Made by a program: the position numbers and the translations under genes. 64,000 nucleotides of DNA from Marsupella aquatica (taxonomy: Eukaryota > Marchantiophyta). Positions within the stretch are counted from its first letter, which is position 1; each line of letters opens with the position of its first letter. The stretch is taken from the NCBI GenBank assembly GCA_973895155.1, contig OZ316897.1, forward strand, positions 17,608,001 to 17,672,000. The letters are read 5' to 3'. A model generated the notes under the pieces. The model had not been told where the DNA came from, made no database searches, and saw nothing but the letters and a program-made list of their open reading frames with translations. Positions 1 through 11,700 of the stretch are shown one piece after another.

Positions 1-1
1 T

Positions 2-600
2 GCTGAGTACCTGTCTTGTGATTTTTGCGGGAAAGTGGGCCACTTGGAGGCAGTTTGTTTTGCCAAATTCCCAGAGAGGAAGCAGCAACGACAGCAAGCC
101 CCTCATCCTGCTCCTATTTCCACTCCCCCACCAGCTAGGAGGGCTCCTACTGCATTAGTTGCTCCTCCTTCCAGTGGCAAAGCACCCGGTGCCAACAAAT
201 TGCCCAAGCAGCAACAGAAGCAACCAGCTCAAAAGGAGGCTCACAACGCACAGGTCATTCAACTCCAGTCTCTGACTCATGAGGTTGAGTCCGTAAGCCC
301 AACTTGCCAACATCAAAGGCAAGTCCACTGCTTCTATTGGTCCTTCTCAACCGGCTGGTCACGTGCAACCCATCCCTGGCCCATGCCCCACTGATAGCTC
401 AGCATCTCTACCCCGCTCTTTCTATGGCTTGCCATTTGATACTCATATGGGTGAGTGTGTGCTGTCCTCTGCTACACAGCCTGGCCTTACAGCAGAAATT
501 TCAGATTCATTCTGCCCTTTCTATTTTGCTTACCAGCAGGCCAGTCATGCCTCCCGTATTGCTCCCACACGCCGCATTGTATAGGCTGATGGTCTTGCTG
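2..600 (+). pseudogene. LTR-retrotransposon gag fragment with zinc knuckle
   Basis: The frame open from base 2 reads a CCHC zinc knuckle (C-x2-C-x4-H-x4-C: CDFCGKVGHLEAVC) followed by a basic, Gln/Pro-rich tail. This is the layout of the nucleocapsid end of a plant Ty1-copia or gypsy Gag, which binds the element RNA. The frame closes at base 394. Beyond it only short overlapping frames remain, and no protease, integrase or reverse transcriptase follows. The element is therefore truncated, and its 5' part lies outside the window. The knuckle is clear; assignment to copia rather than gypsy is not. Confidence 0.6.
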
Positions 601-2220
601 CCGGTCCTATGACTAGAGCTAGGGGAGCAGGTGCCAGAAGGGTTATGGTTTTGCCCTTCCTGTGCTCCACATGCTACCTGAATTTTCTTCAGCCCTCCTT
701 TTGGCTGTGGTCTGGGGGGGATACAGAGGTTTACACCTCCACTACGTACATACCACTTCATTTGCTTTTTCTTGGCACTTGTGAATGTGATTGGACTTTT
801 TCTATGCATGTTGGTTGCTAGCAGCTTGAACAAATGCCTTCAGTTGCCGGTGACTTGTATGTTTTCGATACACTATGGCTACGATACTATATGTCACGAC
901 AGGGCGAAAGTAGGACAGCAAGTCTATTTCTCTTAGACTGACTCCCTTCGATCTTCTCCACTCACACACCCAACTAGGTAGTTTTATTTCCACCGTTGCA
1001 AAGATAATCTTGAAGGGTGGTTATCACTCCCTTGCTTCCCCACTAGGAAGCACTCACATAACCTCGCTCCCGATCTCAACATGACAAGCAACCCCACAAG
1101 TTGTCCCCACAGACTCTCGCTATGGTCAGTATACGTAGAGTTCCCTCCGCTTCCTTCACTGAGAGATTCAAGTTTGTCACCTCCTATCGCAACAAGGCAA
1201 GTGATCGAGTCTGAGCTCACTCCCAGGCTTCAAGCTTCACCCCTCTGGTGTCGAATCATAACAACGTCGGCATACACACTCACTGGATTCACATACTCAC
1301 TAGACATTGCTTCAAGACTGAGGCTTCAACACGAGTCTTTACTACAAGGCATAGTACAAGTTCAGATCCCAACACCTTCCTTGACTCTCTCCTTGCCGCC
1401 TACCTAGTGGACTAGCTCACTATCCACCCTCCCAAGTACCTCAAAGCAATGCTGCTGCCCTCTGAAAATGAGAACCTCAGCCTTCAAGCTTTCAGCCTTA
1501 CAAGAAAGGGTAGGAATGAACAAGTGAGGAGACAGCCCCCTGCTTCTCTCACACAGCACCCCACGGCTCCAAGCCAAAGCCAACCCAAACCAAACCAGGC
1601 CCAAGGTGCTAACTCCGGTTAGTAGTCACTGGAAAAAGTTAACCCAAGTGTAACTAGATGATTGCTAACTTAACCCGGGTTAAGTTTATACTTTAACCGC
1701 AGGTCACTCAACTACCATAACTTCGACTCTGGTTGTCACACAGGAAACAGCAGCAGTAGAACCTCCTTGTGACGTGAGTAGCCAGGGTACCCCTTGGTAA
1801 CTCTTACAACCACCAGAACTTACACACTATATTTAAAATAACATACTCACACAATAAAGCTCTAGCTTGGCCTACAACTGAATGTCGGAACGCCCCTGAG
1901 TTCCGGGTTACCATTGAGTCTCAGCTACCACAGGAATACAGATAGGCCCTTGTTCAATTTGGAGACCTTACCCAAAGAGTACTTCCGCGTGAATGGGTGA
2001 TAACCAGCGAAACATAAGTATCTCAAGCTGCTGGTATACCGCAATACTAACGCCTAACTATCTAACCAGCAGCACTGAAATCCTGGCTAGTTGTTTTATT
2101 TGTATCCCCTAAGTGTTGGGCTTCATAATAGCCCCACTACCTAACACAACGGTCACTTTAAGGGCACACAAAAAAAACTTCTCATAGTCCATTCAAATTC
2201 AAAACCATTGCTGAGTCATC
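601..2220. other. No gene recognised
   Basis: Only short overlapping frames in all directions. A G-run at 714-720 followed by unrelated sequence could be the polypurine tract and LTR start of the truncated gag element, but I see no second LTR copy to confirm it. Around 1640-1700 there are repeated TTAACC/GGTTAA motifs. Confidence 0.4.
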
Positions 2221-2285
2221 TCGGGAGTCGGGTCTACCTTGTGGGGTTCTCCCCTAGCCTCCCTGGTCCCTCACCCGACTCCCGA
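2221..2285. repeat. Perfect 13-bp inverted repeat
   Basis: TCGGGAGTCGGGT at 2221-2233 is exactly complementary to ACCCGACTCCCGA at 2273-2285, leaving a 39-nt loop. No T-run or ORF end suggests a terminator. It may be a remnant of a small inverted-repeat element. Confidence 0.6.
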
Positions 2286-2374
2286 TCCGACTTTGAACTG
2301 GCCTCAAAGTCCTCCCAAAGGCCTATAAACGGATGTTGTACCAAGTTCAATTAGAGTTGGTGTGGACTCTTTAA

Positions 2375-2461
2375 ATGAAGAGCTTGGACAGCTCCCTTGG
2401 TAGCCCATTCGAACTCCTTAGCAAGACACAGGTCGCGAATTCAAACCCGGTCGCCAACACC
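2375..2461 (+). repeat. tRNA-like segment, possible SINE head
   Basis: The segment carries an A-box-like CAGCTCCCTTGGTAG (2389-2403; compare TAGCTCAGTTGGTAG of tRNAs) and a B-box-like GGTCGCGAATTCAAACCCGG (2431-2450) at normal tRNA spacing. No convincing acceptor stem closes it, so it is not a functional tRNA gene. A tRNA-derived SINE head or a decayed tRNA copy fits best. Confidence 0.4.
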
Positions 2462-4250
2462 TCCCTCGCCATCAACATTTTGTAGCACCAAGCTGCTGCG
2501 CTATGCTACACTATGCTGCGTGAGGCAGCACAAAGCAACTTGCCGCAGTGCGATGCTACTTCCCCATTTTCTTCTTTGCTCTCCCTTTTTTTTCTTCTTC
2601 AACAGTGGCCTTCCTCCATAGCCTAGTCTTTCAGCAGCATGCAGCTCTCACCATAGCTTCCCAGTCTCGTGGCTACCTTCAATCTCCATAGCTCAGTAGC
2701 ATGAAGCTGCTCTACCCGGTCACCAGCCAGCTCCCCACTTTCAAGTTTTTGATTTTGCTGCAGCCACGAGTTTTAGGGTAGCAACATCAATCTCAAGGAT
2801 TGATTAGCAACTAGTGTAGTGAGCTCTCTCCATAGCCTATCAATAGCAAGCTCTAAGCAGCAAGCTCTAATTGAATAGAAGCCAACTGTGCAGCAATACT
2901 CCTCCCATCAGCATTGATCCATCTTCCATAGCACAAAGCTCTCCCTGCAATAGAGCTCTAATTGAATAACAACTCTCCTTATATAGCAGCACTAATCCTG
3001 GAAACTGCAAGCTCTCAGCAACAAGCTTGAAGCAGCACCACATTTTTTATTTATCAGTAGCAAGCTTCCCTCTCTAGACTCGCAGCACGATTCCCCTTTA
3101 GCCCAGTATTTCCTCTCAAACGGCAACACCAATCTCCGCCCTTCATTACGGACCCGAGCTGTAGTAGCAAGCTTTCATAGCAGCAGCAAGTGTCCAATGC
3201 AGGACCGAGCTTCAGGCCCAAGTTTGTTTCAGCAATGTAGAAGAGTTCGAGCAGCGCAACATGTCTCTCTTTACAAACAGCAGCAATTGTTCTCAACCAG
3301 CATCGAACTCAATAGCAGCAGCGGTTCAACTCAGCAGCACGAAATTGAAATGCCGGCTAATCTCTATTGCCACAACAAGATCCGAGTAATGAGATTTCCT
3401 TATCTCAAGAGCTCCTTCCAGCACCACAGAGTTTTCCCTTGCCAGCGAGATTCAATTCCTTATCTCCTCATGCCTTATTTTCAGGCAATCCTGTGTTCCT
3501 CCGTTTTTTCAGAATCAACCCGGTTGTCCTTATGGAAGGATTCAAATTCTCTTCAATGCACCGAGCTGCCATTGCTGAATTGCTGCTGAAATTTTGCTGC
3601 ACCTCTCTTGGCTGTAACGTAAATTGTTTGTGGACTTTGTGTCCCTATGAGAAGGACTCCCATGATGACACCTGGCCTTCTCAGCAAACTCCTATAACAC
3701 CGCTTACTTTGTTCTAAGAACCCGTAATTTACTTTCGACGGCATCCCGTTCGAGTGCACTTATAATGAAACCCCTATTTCATAATTCTCCAGTATAGTGC
3801 CCCGACCTCCGTTTTACTTGAAAACTTTCCGGTGTGTTACTTGAACCTAAGACTACATACTTGCTGAATTTCCAGATCTAATCTATCCTATGACTTTTCT
3901 AAAATTCCGCTAAGTAGGCCGTCCGTTCAATTGTATGCAAAGTACTACTACTACTACTAATGCTAACCTAATAAATGTTAACCTACCTTAATCGCACCTA
4001 AGTCAGCTTGACACTCCATGCTAAGTTGTCTCGACCTTCTACCATTTACTTGCATTTGCTTCCTCCGCTTAACCTTACTCTACCTCTAACTGCGGTTACT
4101 TCTAACTGTAGTTACTCTAGTTTTAACTCTAGTTAAACACTACTACCTAATTCGGCATCCGACATGCAGAGCCACTGGAGTTGGCACAGTTACAAAAATT
4201 GAAGGTTGCACATCTCACGACTTTACCAGCGGGGCCGCCTAATCCCATCA
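2462..4250. other. No gene recognised
   Basis: Sequence rich in AGCAG/AGCTCT motifs (2620-3300) with several short open frames on both strands, none with a recognisable motif. A short CTA microsatellite lies near 3948-3960, and degenerate TAACTNNAGTTA motifs at 4085-4140. Confidence 0.35.
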
Positions 4251-5740
4251 AAATGGGTCTACTCTCACAAAAGATTGACTGGGCTCCACAAGGCAAAGTT
4301 TGTGGCTAGAGAGGGAAGATTTCCAGGACACCTTTGCATCTGTGATTTTGGCCTGAGATGTTTCGCCTACTTATGGCTCTGATCACAACACAAGACCTTG
4401 AGGCTAAGGCATTGATATGGTCAACACCTTTGCATCTGTGATTTTGGCCTGAGATGTTTTGCCTACTTATGGCTCTGATCAAAACACGAGACCTTGAGGC
4501 TAAGGCATTGATATGGTCAATGCGTTTGTTTCTCTATGCTATATGGCTACTGGCAAAATCCCATTTACATTAGCCCTCCACCTTGGTTTTAAACATACAA
4601 TGTTCAAGGTAGATTACTTCGTATAGCTTCTAATAAAAGCTCTCTATGGCTTGTGTCAATCTCCGCGTCTATGGTACCTAGAGATAACTGAGTATTTGGC
4701 AATATATGATTTCTTGCCACTACCTTTAGATCCATGCGCCATTCATAGGAGGATCTACCCATGCTGTGGGTGGATGATATCATTGTCATTTCAAGGGATT
4801 TTGGATTTTGAGGGCACCACAAGATTGCAAAATATTTTACAATCCAAGTATGAAATTTGTGAACTAGGTGATCTTACTGAGTACCTTGGCCTCACCATTG
4901 TTTGGGATAAAGCAAGAGGAGTACTTTGTCTCTCTCAGAATCATTATGCTGAGAAAATGTTGCTCAGATTCCACATGGAAAATCATGCAACAATGTCAGC
5001 CGCATCAAGCTGCACCGATAGATTGCTTCCTAACATTATGCAGGCACCCCCTTATCAATGTCAATTGTACCAATCGTAAGTTGGCTCATTAATGTATCTC
5101 GCAGTGTGGACTAGGCCGGATATTGCTGAGAGGTGTTCCTGGCTTGGCAATTTGCCCACAATCCAGCCCCTGAGCATCAAAGCTGCATCAAACGTACATG
5201 TCCTGGCAAACCGTGGGTTCAACTGTCAACCTGACCATTGAGTATCAACTAACCTGCTCACTTGGTTTGCAGATACATTCCCTGAAATAATTTTTCATCA
5301 TATCCATCATATGCAGGAAATGAAGTCCATCTGAAATCAACTTCAGATACCTTTTCAAGCTTGCTGCCGGGGTAGTCAGTTGGAAGTCCTGCAAGCAACC
5401 TCTCACTGCTACTAGCTCCACTAAGGCAGAATACGTTGCATATTCAGTTGCATGCAAAGAAGTTGTTTGGCTTCGATAGCTTCTTTTTCTAGCTCAAGCT
5501 TTGTTCTCCTGATATTTGACAAGTTCTGATCTATGGTGATAACAACCCGGATTTGGAGCTGACTGTGAATTAGAACATCGAACATTCGAGGACCAAACAC
5601 ATCTCAATTCAGTGGCATTAATTATGTCCCGAAAACACTTATCAACTTTGGATATGCCTGGAGATGGACTCACGAAACTACTGGCAGAAGCTCCTTTTGA
5701 AAGGTTTGTCAAATTGTTGGGACTGTGCTCTCTCCCTTAG
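4251..5740 (+). pseudogene. Ty1-copia reverse transcriptase/RNase H remnant
   Basis: In shifting frames the segment reads copia pol landmarks in the right order: KWVYSHKR...KAKFVARE at the RT start (from 4251), TFASVI and a MVNAF-like stretch (4330-4540), IKALYGLCQSPRLWY (4636-4680), GDLTEYLGL and LCLSQNHYAEKML (4867-4960), MYLAVWTRPDIA (5090-5130), TKHISIQWHYV (compare KHIDIRYHF; around 5600) and a C-terminal GLTKLL motif near 5670. Stops and frameshifts are scattered throughout, so it is non-coding. It is the 3' half of a copia element whose LTR follows at 5774. Gag, protease and integrase are missing. Confidence 0.8.
4329..4520 (+). repeat. 96-bp tandem duplication inside the RT remnant
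   Basis: Units 4329-4424 and 4425-4520 are nearly identical and directly adjacent. The unit is a multiple of three and covers the RT motif around DTFASVI...ALDMVN, so this part of the RT domain is present twice. Confidence 0.85.
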
Positions 5741-5773
5741 ACATTTTCCTCTGATTCTGGATGATAGGGTGTG

Positions 5774-6246
5774 TGTTAATAAGCCATATTTTGTCCCAAA
5801 TCTGATCATCTGAATCGAGTAGATCTTCACAGTCCAATTTGGACCACTGATAAATACACCACTGATAGACACACAAGTGTATTTAGTGAGCTTGATGTCG
5901 ATGTGTTTTTTGCCTTCTTTGTTTGAATTGTTTTCTCACCATGCGCACCACCCTGTATTCTCAACGGGTTTGCAGCGCATCTGGTTGTATAATGCTCAAC
6001 TCGGGTTTGCAGCGGGTTGTATATATAATGCTCAACTCGGGTTTGCAGCGGGTTGTATATATAATGCTCAACTCGGGTTTGCAGCGCGCACCTGGTTGTA
6101 TAATGCTAAACTCTGAGCAGTAAATCAAGTAATTAAGCAGAAATCATTATTCATTCTATCTGAATCTATTCGTGTGTACACGCCAGCTATCTCTTAATTT
6201 GCTCACATCCTGGTGCTCATTTGTGCTTTTCCTTGCATAGTTGACA
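5774..6246 (+). repeat. 3' LTR of copia copy A, with internal 36-bp repeats
   Basis: It starts TGTTAATAAGCC and ends ATAGTTGACA. It aligns with the LTR at 36717-37113 (opposite strand) and the LTR at ~26190-26787. Homology stops right after TTGACA here, whereas the other two copies continue into a shared leader, which fixes the 3' end. Inside, the motif GGGTTTGCAGCG...TATAATGCTCAACTC occurs four times (starts near 5966, 6003, 6039, 6074) but only once in the copy at 36.8 kb. Confidence 0.75.
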
Positions 6247-7097
6247 GAATCCTTTCACAAGGACCAGATAATTATAGCAGCAATAGGTCACCTTTTTTGC
6301 TCAGTTATTACGTACTCAGGTGATACGCAACTTACAACAGTTGACGTTTCACTATGCTTGGTCACATTTATACTTGATCTCTGACCACTTACCGACCAAT
6401 GAAAACCTGTAACACGGATCATAGAGTACTACGTACGTAGCTCATTACCAATTGATCAGTTGTCAGTCAGTCGGAACTCGATCAAATTACTACCTTAGCT
6501 AGTCGGACAACTGTTGATGTCTACCATATATATACTTCATGTAGTCTTTCGTCAGTGAGAGATCATTAATTTGGCTCCATAGACCACCATTAAGACAACC
6601 TTCACCTCCCACAGTCTCACTTCATTCCATTCCTGTTTTCGTACCCACAACGAGTAACAGTTTCCTTAGCTGAAAAGCGGTTCCTCTTACTACGGATCAG
6701 TCTAGGTTCTCACTTTCCCGAAGAGTTACGTGGTTATTGAGACCGGAGTGTGGTTATTGAGACCAGAGTGCAACAGAGGTATCACAGTTAAACATAGATC
6801 ATTTCCACCACAGCTGTTACTGCTATAGTTGCTTTCATGGAAGAATGAGGTTTCTGCCATTATGTATGTAATTATGTGATCGCATTCATCTTCATCGTTG
6901 CATGTGTGTTCTGATCGAAGAAATTATGTTCGAAACTTTTTGTCAGGATCGATGTTAGCTACATGCATACATATATAGTGGTCATGTGAACAGCGTCCAA
7001 TTTGGGATGCACTTGATTTTTGTTGCACCTTTGGATGGCTAGCTACAGTCCTAATCTTCACGTAAAAATACTTATCTATGTCTATCTTTAATTGAAA
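6247..7097 (+). promoter_or_regulatory. Presumed promoter and leader of the B3 gene
   Basis: 850 bp without an ORF between the copia LTR and the B3 start codon. A TATATATA stretch at 6524-6532 could be the TATA box, giving a leader of roughly 540 nt. A direct repeat of GTGGTTATTGAGACC lies at ~6730 and ~6751. Promoter function is inferred from position only. Confidence 0.35.
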
Positions 7098-8771
7098 ATG
7101 TCTGCCAGAAATTGCCACCTGAGCATTATGGATCATTCCATCTCTGGTTATGACCAGAATCGTCAAGGAAATTCCCATGTAGAGACTGGAAACGTGAACA
7201 CTCCAGGCATTTCACCGTTGCTCGACATCCGTACAGGGAATCCTACAGTGCACGCTCAATTCCACGACTCGAATTTGATAATCGATATCAATGAAAGCAA
7301 TGTACATCAATCTACTTCCGCTGTTGAGATTACCCACAAGCCCACCCTTCAAAGAGGGATCGTCGGCACTGAGCAAATCCCGTTGAGAGATCGGTTTGGT
7401 GAACAATTCAGAGAGTATTTCGACGCAATATGGGAAGATATGCCAGAGTTGGAGAAAGTTGATGCAGACATCTTAGAATCATCTCCCTCAACCTTCGGTC
7501 CTCTGAGTGTTGCCGACTATGACATCTCCACAGCTGAAGTGAGGGATGGAATCCTTGTGATTACGGATTCAGAGACTCCAAATGCACACCCTTCAATCTC
7601 AAGTAGTACAAGTTACTCTTTGAGAGAAGAGGTCGGCTGCCAAATTATAGAAGAAAGTACACAAAATGATGTTCCAATGGGTTCACTGGAGCACGACTCA
7701 GACCTTGCATCGACAGTGGACGCCAGGTCTACAAGCGACATGATGCACTCTGGTCTACCAAGTGGGCACCCACCTTCAAGTAGTATTACCTCAGCTACAG
7801 GACGGCATGCTCAACAAGGCCAGAATTTGACATCAGACACCAACGGATGCGATGCCCAAGAACACGTCTTCCACTCGTCTTCCACACAGGCCGACACAGA
7901 AGTCGAGAATGTTGTTGACCCAGTATACGAAAATATGCCGATTGACCAGGGTGACGCGCAGCAATTCAAACAAATGACTACGGAGCCGGGTTGGATCGGT
8001 GCGAACCAAAGTCCAGCCGGTCAACTTGTTGGAGGGAGCGGAAATTTTGCCACAGAACGCTTGCTTGTGGAGAAGCTATTAACGAAAACAGATGTGGGGC
8101 ATGACGCCACCGGGGTGTTACTACCTAAAAAATCTGTTGAATTGAATTTTGGCCCCGTTTCAAGCCAATTGCAATTGACTTTGCATGATGGAGCGGAAGC
8201 TGGAAAGATATGGAGCATGAGATTGACGGCCACCTCTTCCTCTGAATCATGTACACAATACAGGCTGAAGGACTCTATCAAGTACACCAACCACCATAAA
8301 TTGAAAGAAGGCCACATGCTGCGGATTTGTAGAGAAGAGCCAGGGAATCGGCATATCCTGAGATTTGACAAATCAATAATTAAATATATGCCAGCCTCGT
8401 TGGGAAAAGATTCTACCACCGTAGCCTGGAGACAGATCATTCGAAAGAAACTGACCAAGACGGATGCGACATTGGGAATGACATGTTCGGGATCAATATT
8501 TCTCGGAAAGAAAGACGTCAAAACTCACTTTCCCGATGTGGAAGACAAGGGAGGTTATTCAGTCAGTTTTGTTGACTGGGAGGCCGAACGAGTGTGGACG
8601 ATGAGGTTGAAGTTTAAGTCTGAGGTGACAGCAAAAAGAATATACATGCTACGAAATATACGTGATTTTTTCGTGTGGCATTCTCTAAAAGAAGGAGACG
8701 GGCTTGAAATTTGGAAAAGTGCTTCATCGCCTGCAGGTTACGCACTGGTAGTAAGCAAAAATACCTTCTAA
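7098..8771 (+). CDS. Protein with two B3 DNA-binding domains, LAV-like
   Basis: Single open frame of 557 residues from the first ATG (7098). An in-frame TAA at 7089-7091 lies two codons upstream, so the start is well constrained. Residues 1-310 are acidic, Ser/Thr/Asp-rich and without a known domain, resembling an activation or linker region. B3-like domain 1 (about 318-425) contains EKLLTKTDVG and VLLPKKSVE; domain 2 (about 443-557) contains KKLTKTDATLG, VWTMRLKF, RIYMLRNIRDFFVWHSL and KEGDGLEIW. These match the pattern of the ABI3/LEC2/FUS3 (LAV) branch: K-L-T-x-S/T-D, LPKK, W-x-x-R, Y-x-L-x-N-x-x-D-F, L-x-x-G-D. The family binds RY-type DNA motifs in the nucleus. Two B3 domains at the C-terminus, no introns and no other LAV domains are unusual. 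Assignment to B3 is strong; the subfamily is an inference and no named orthologue is claimed. Confidence 0.85.
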   Translation: MSARNCHLSIMDHSISGYDQNRQGNSHVETGNVNTPGISPLLDIRTGNPTVHAQFHDSNLIIDINESNVHQSTSAVEITHKPTLQRGIVGTEQIPLRDRFGEQFREYFDAIWEDMPELEKVDADILESSPSTFGPLSVADYDISTAEVRDGILVITDSETPNAHPSISSSTSYSLREEVGCQIIEESTQNDVPMGSLEHDSDLASTVDARSTSDMMHSGLPSGHPPSSSITSATGRHAQQGQNLTSDTNGCDAQEHVFHSSSTQADTEVENVVDPVYENMPIDQGDAQQFKQMTTEPGWIGANQSPAGQLVGGSGNFATERLLVEKLLTKTDVGHDATGVLLPKKSVELNFGPVSSQLQLTLHDGAEAGKIWSMRLTATSSSESCTQYRLKDSIKYTNHHKLKEGHMLRICREEPGNRHILRFDKSIIKYMPASLGKDSTTVAWRQIIRKKLTKTDATLGMTCSGSIFLGKKDVKTHFPDVEDKGGYSVSFVDWEAERVWTMRLKFKSEVTAKRIYMLRNIRDFFVWHSLKEGDGLEIWKSASSPAGYALVVSKNTF

Positions 8772-11700
8772 GATTACCATTTCATGCATGAGAGTCAATG
8801 GCCGAGGATTTTTATGGTTCTTCACGGTCTGCACCGACTTAAACTCTAGAAGCGTTGGTCGATCAAGTTGTCCTAAACAATGAGACTTCAGAGAGATAAT
8901 ATATGCTTCGAATCACTAGCTACTACTAGTTTACAGTGACAGATGATACTCGGTCATCTCAAAATCTTCACTCCCATCACTCAAACTTGTTGTTTTGAAT
9001 TTTGCAACATTTTTTGCATCACACCTTTCCAATTTGTTGCAAGATATTTTAGTGTACATGTGCGGGTGTCGATCCGTCCTATATATCCAAAAGCTCACAG
9101 ACGTTAGGGTTTACTCTCATCCGATCGATTGACAGAAATGATAGTTTTTGAATCTATACATATATTCTCTTGATTTCCTCAGTTTTCTCGTTAGGGTTTC
9201 AAGTTACTTTATTAATTAAGATTGTATTTACTTTCGTTGGCTCTCGACAATAGCTGGGTTTGTGCCGTTTGTTCATTCTCTGGATGCAAAACAGAAATGT
9301 AGGCTGCGGTTCACTAAGGTTTTGTTTTTCTTATACTGTGCTATGCGATGCTACGGTTAGATTGGTCAGTTGAGAACCTTTAGAAGACTGGGTTCTTACT
9401 AAAGAAGCCTTGCAAAGGCCAGGCAACTTCTGGGTAGGGCTTACTTTACTCTCTGTTATTAAAATAAAAGCCTCAGGGAAAATGTGAACCCTGCCCCAGA
9501 ATTTATTGGACACAGGAAACCCTCCGACTGTGTTACAGATGGACCATGAAATTAAGAAAGCCTTGATGGGCAACATAATCCTATATAACAAACAGAGCCA
9601 GGCCGGAGACATGAGACCAAAAGCAGAAGAGGAGCCAGTAACTACTCAGAGAGCAGCATGATAGCACAGAGTTGAAACAGAAGATGAGCTTTAATTTGAT
9701 ATTAAGCTGGCGTCTACAGAATGACCTGAAACCCAGTGACAATACAATTACCAGGATGGATCTCCATGCATGTATGCTGTGAGTAGATACTCCGTGATAG
9801 GGAATTGCCATATATAGCCGTGAATCGTTCTAGATCGAGCCTGGCATTGGACCATAAGAACGTTAACCCTTTCCTCTTAAATCTATGAATCTGTCGCCAA
9901 GAGTATATGCACAGTCGTGCCAACAGATGTTCCCTAACTTTACGTTACTGGGAATTCCCTGTCTTATACAAAGAGGTTGGGTTCTGTACATTCAAGTTAG
10001 GGAAATGTTACGCACTTATGCAGGCAATCCCTATCTACCTTGGGCTTTCCATACTTCGTTAAGTTCAACGCACTACTCTGAGAGAAACATACCTATCTGT
10101 ATATTAGATGACTGATTTCCCCGGCGATTTCCCTGCCCAGTATTCATGGGGAAAATGTGTGAAGCACATTCCAAATCGCATACTCAAGCCCGTTGGATGG
10201 TCACTCTAAGGCTAGGAACATCCTGCCTTCCATTGTAGGTTAAGAAAGACACTTTCTCCATGTATGTCATTGGCTAGTTACACTGTCTCCCGTTTAGTGA
10301 CTCCTCAGGGGGTACAATTCGTAACCTTGGATATATAATTTCAAGAGGATTTGCGTCAGCACTGTTAGATCTCCACAGCTTACACTCCTCGGCACCCTTA
10401 GAGCTTCGTAGGTTGTGAAGGTGGGGAATACAGGTTTCCCCGCCTGTTCCCCTACATGGCATTGGCTAATCACATTATGTCTAGTGCAGTGAGCACTCCC
10501 GAGGTGGTACAATTTGTAGCCTTGGATCATTTCAAGAGGATTTCCATCCGCACTGTGAGATCTCCACAGATTATGAAGGTGGGGAAACTGTTTTCTCCAT
10601 AGGTTATGAAGGTGGGGAAAATGTTTTTCTTGTGTGTTTCCCTACCTAGCGTTGGCTAACCACGCTGTATCTATTCAAGTTCCCGGGTGCAGTTAGCACT
10701 CCCCAGGTGGTGCTATTTGTACCCTTGAATCCTTTGAAGATGATTTGCGTCGGCACTGTCAAATTTCCATAAGTAGGTAAGGAAATACAATTTTCCCAAT
10801 TTGTTTCCCGACAGGGTATTGGCAATTACTGACTGGCTCCATGTATCAACCAATTAGCCGTTCACATTTCCACCATTGATTATTTTCACATGATTTGCTA
10901 AGAACCACCTACCGAAAAAATACATTTCATGAGATTGACATATCCAACTATTTTGAGAATTCAATCAAATTAATTTAATTAATTACCTCAATCGAGGTTT
11001 GATTACTCAAAACAAAACTGGCAAACCTACATCTGGACACATATGTGGTCCCCATGTAGGAAATCAAATTTATCCTATGATACGTGGGACTTGGACCTGG
11101 TTTTATGTTGGTATTTTTAAACCCTAGTAACAAAAAAGACAATCTTAGAGGAATTGTATGTTCCCCTTGTAATAAGAGGGGTTTGCTAATCTCTCATGTT
11201 CATCTAGGGGTTTGCACACTTACCTACAAACACTAGAACTGTCCATAATCTTTAACCAAAGCATCAATTTTGGCTTTCCAAACACTGTCAATGAGTTCTA
11301 AATGGGTAACGATACATGATTGACATGGATGCTTGCACTCTATGTACAAAATGAAAATGCACAAAAAAGAAATTAAAGCTGAACCCTAGTAAAAAAATTA
11401 TAATCCACATTAATCTTTTCTCCCTAAAGTTTTTCCTTCTTGTTAAATCCCTAGATTCAAAGTGGGGAATATTCCCTATCAAATGGGGTTGTGTTCAATT
11501 TACACACTTTGTGTTTTTCCCCACTTTAGTGTTAGCATCCTAGGGAAAAGGCCCATAAGTGGGAGTTTTACCAACATGGGAGTGTGTCCATTCTGCCAAA
11601 TTGCGGTGATTGCAATTACACCAGTAACAAAGGTTGACTACAAGATGGCCGGCACGAAGTCAAGGCTACCGAACAATGACAATACCTACATAAATCAGCA

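Noticed and set aside
7092-7097. TTG codon as start of the B3 protein two codons upstream
   Set aside because: Plant nuclear genes start at ATG; the first in-frame ATG is at 7098.
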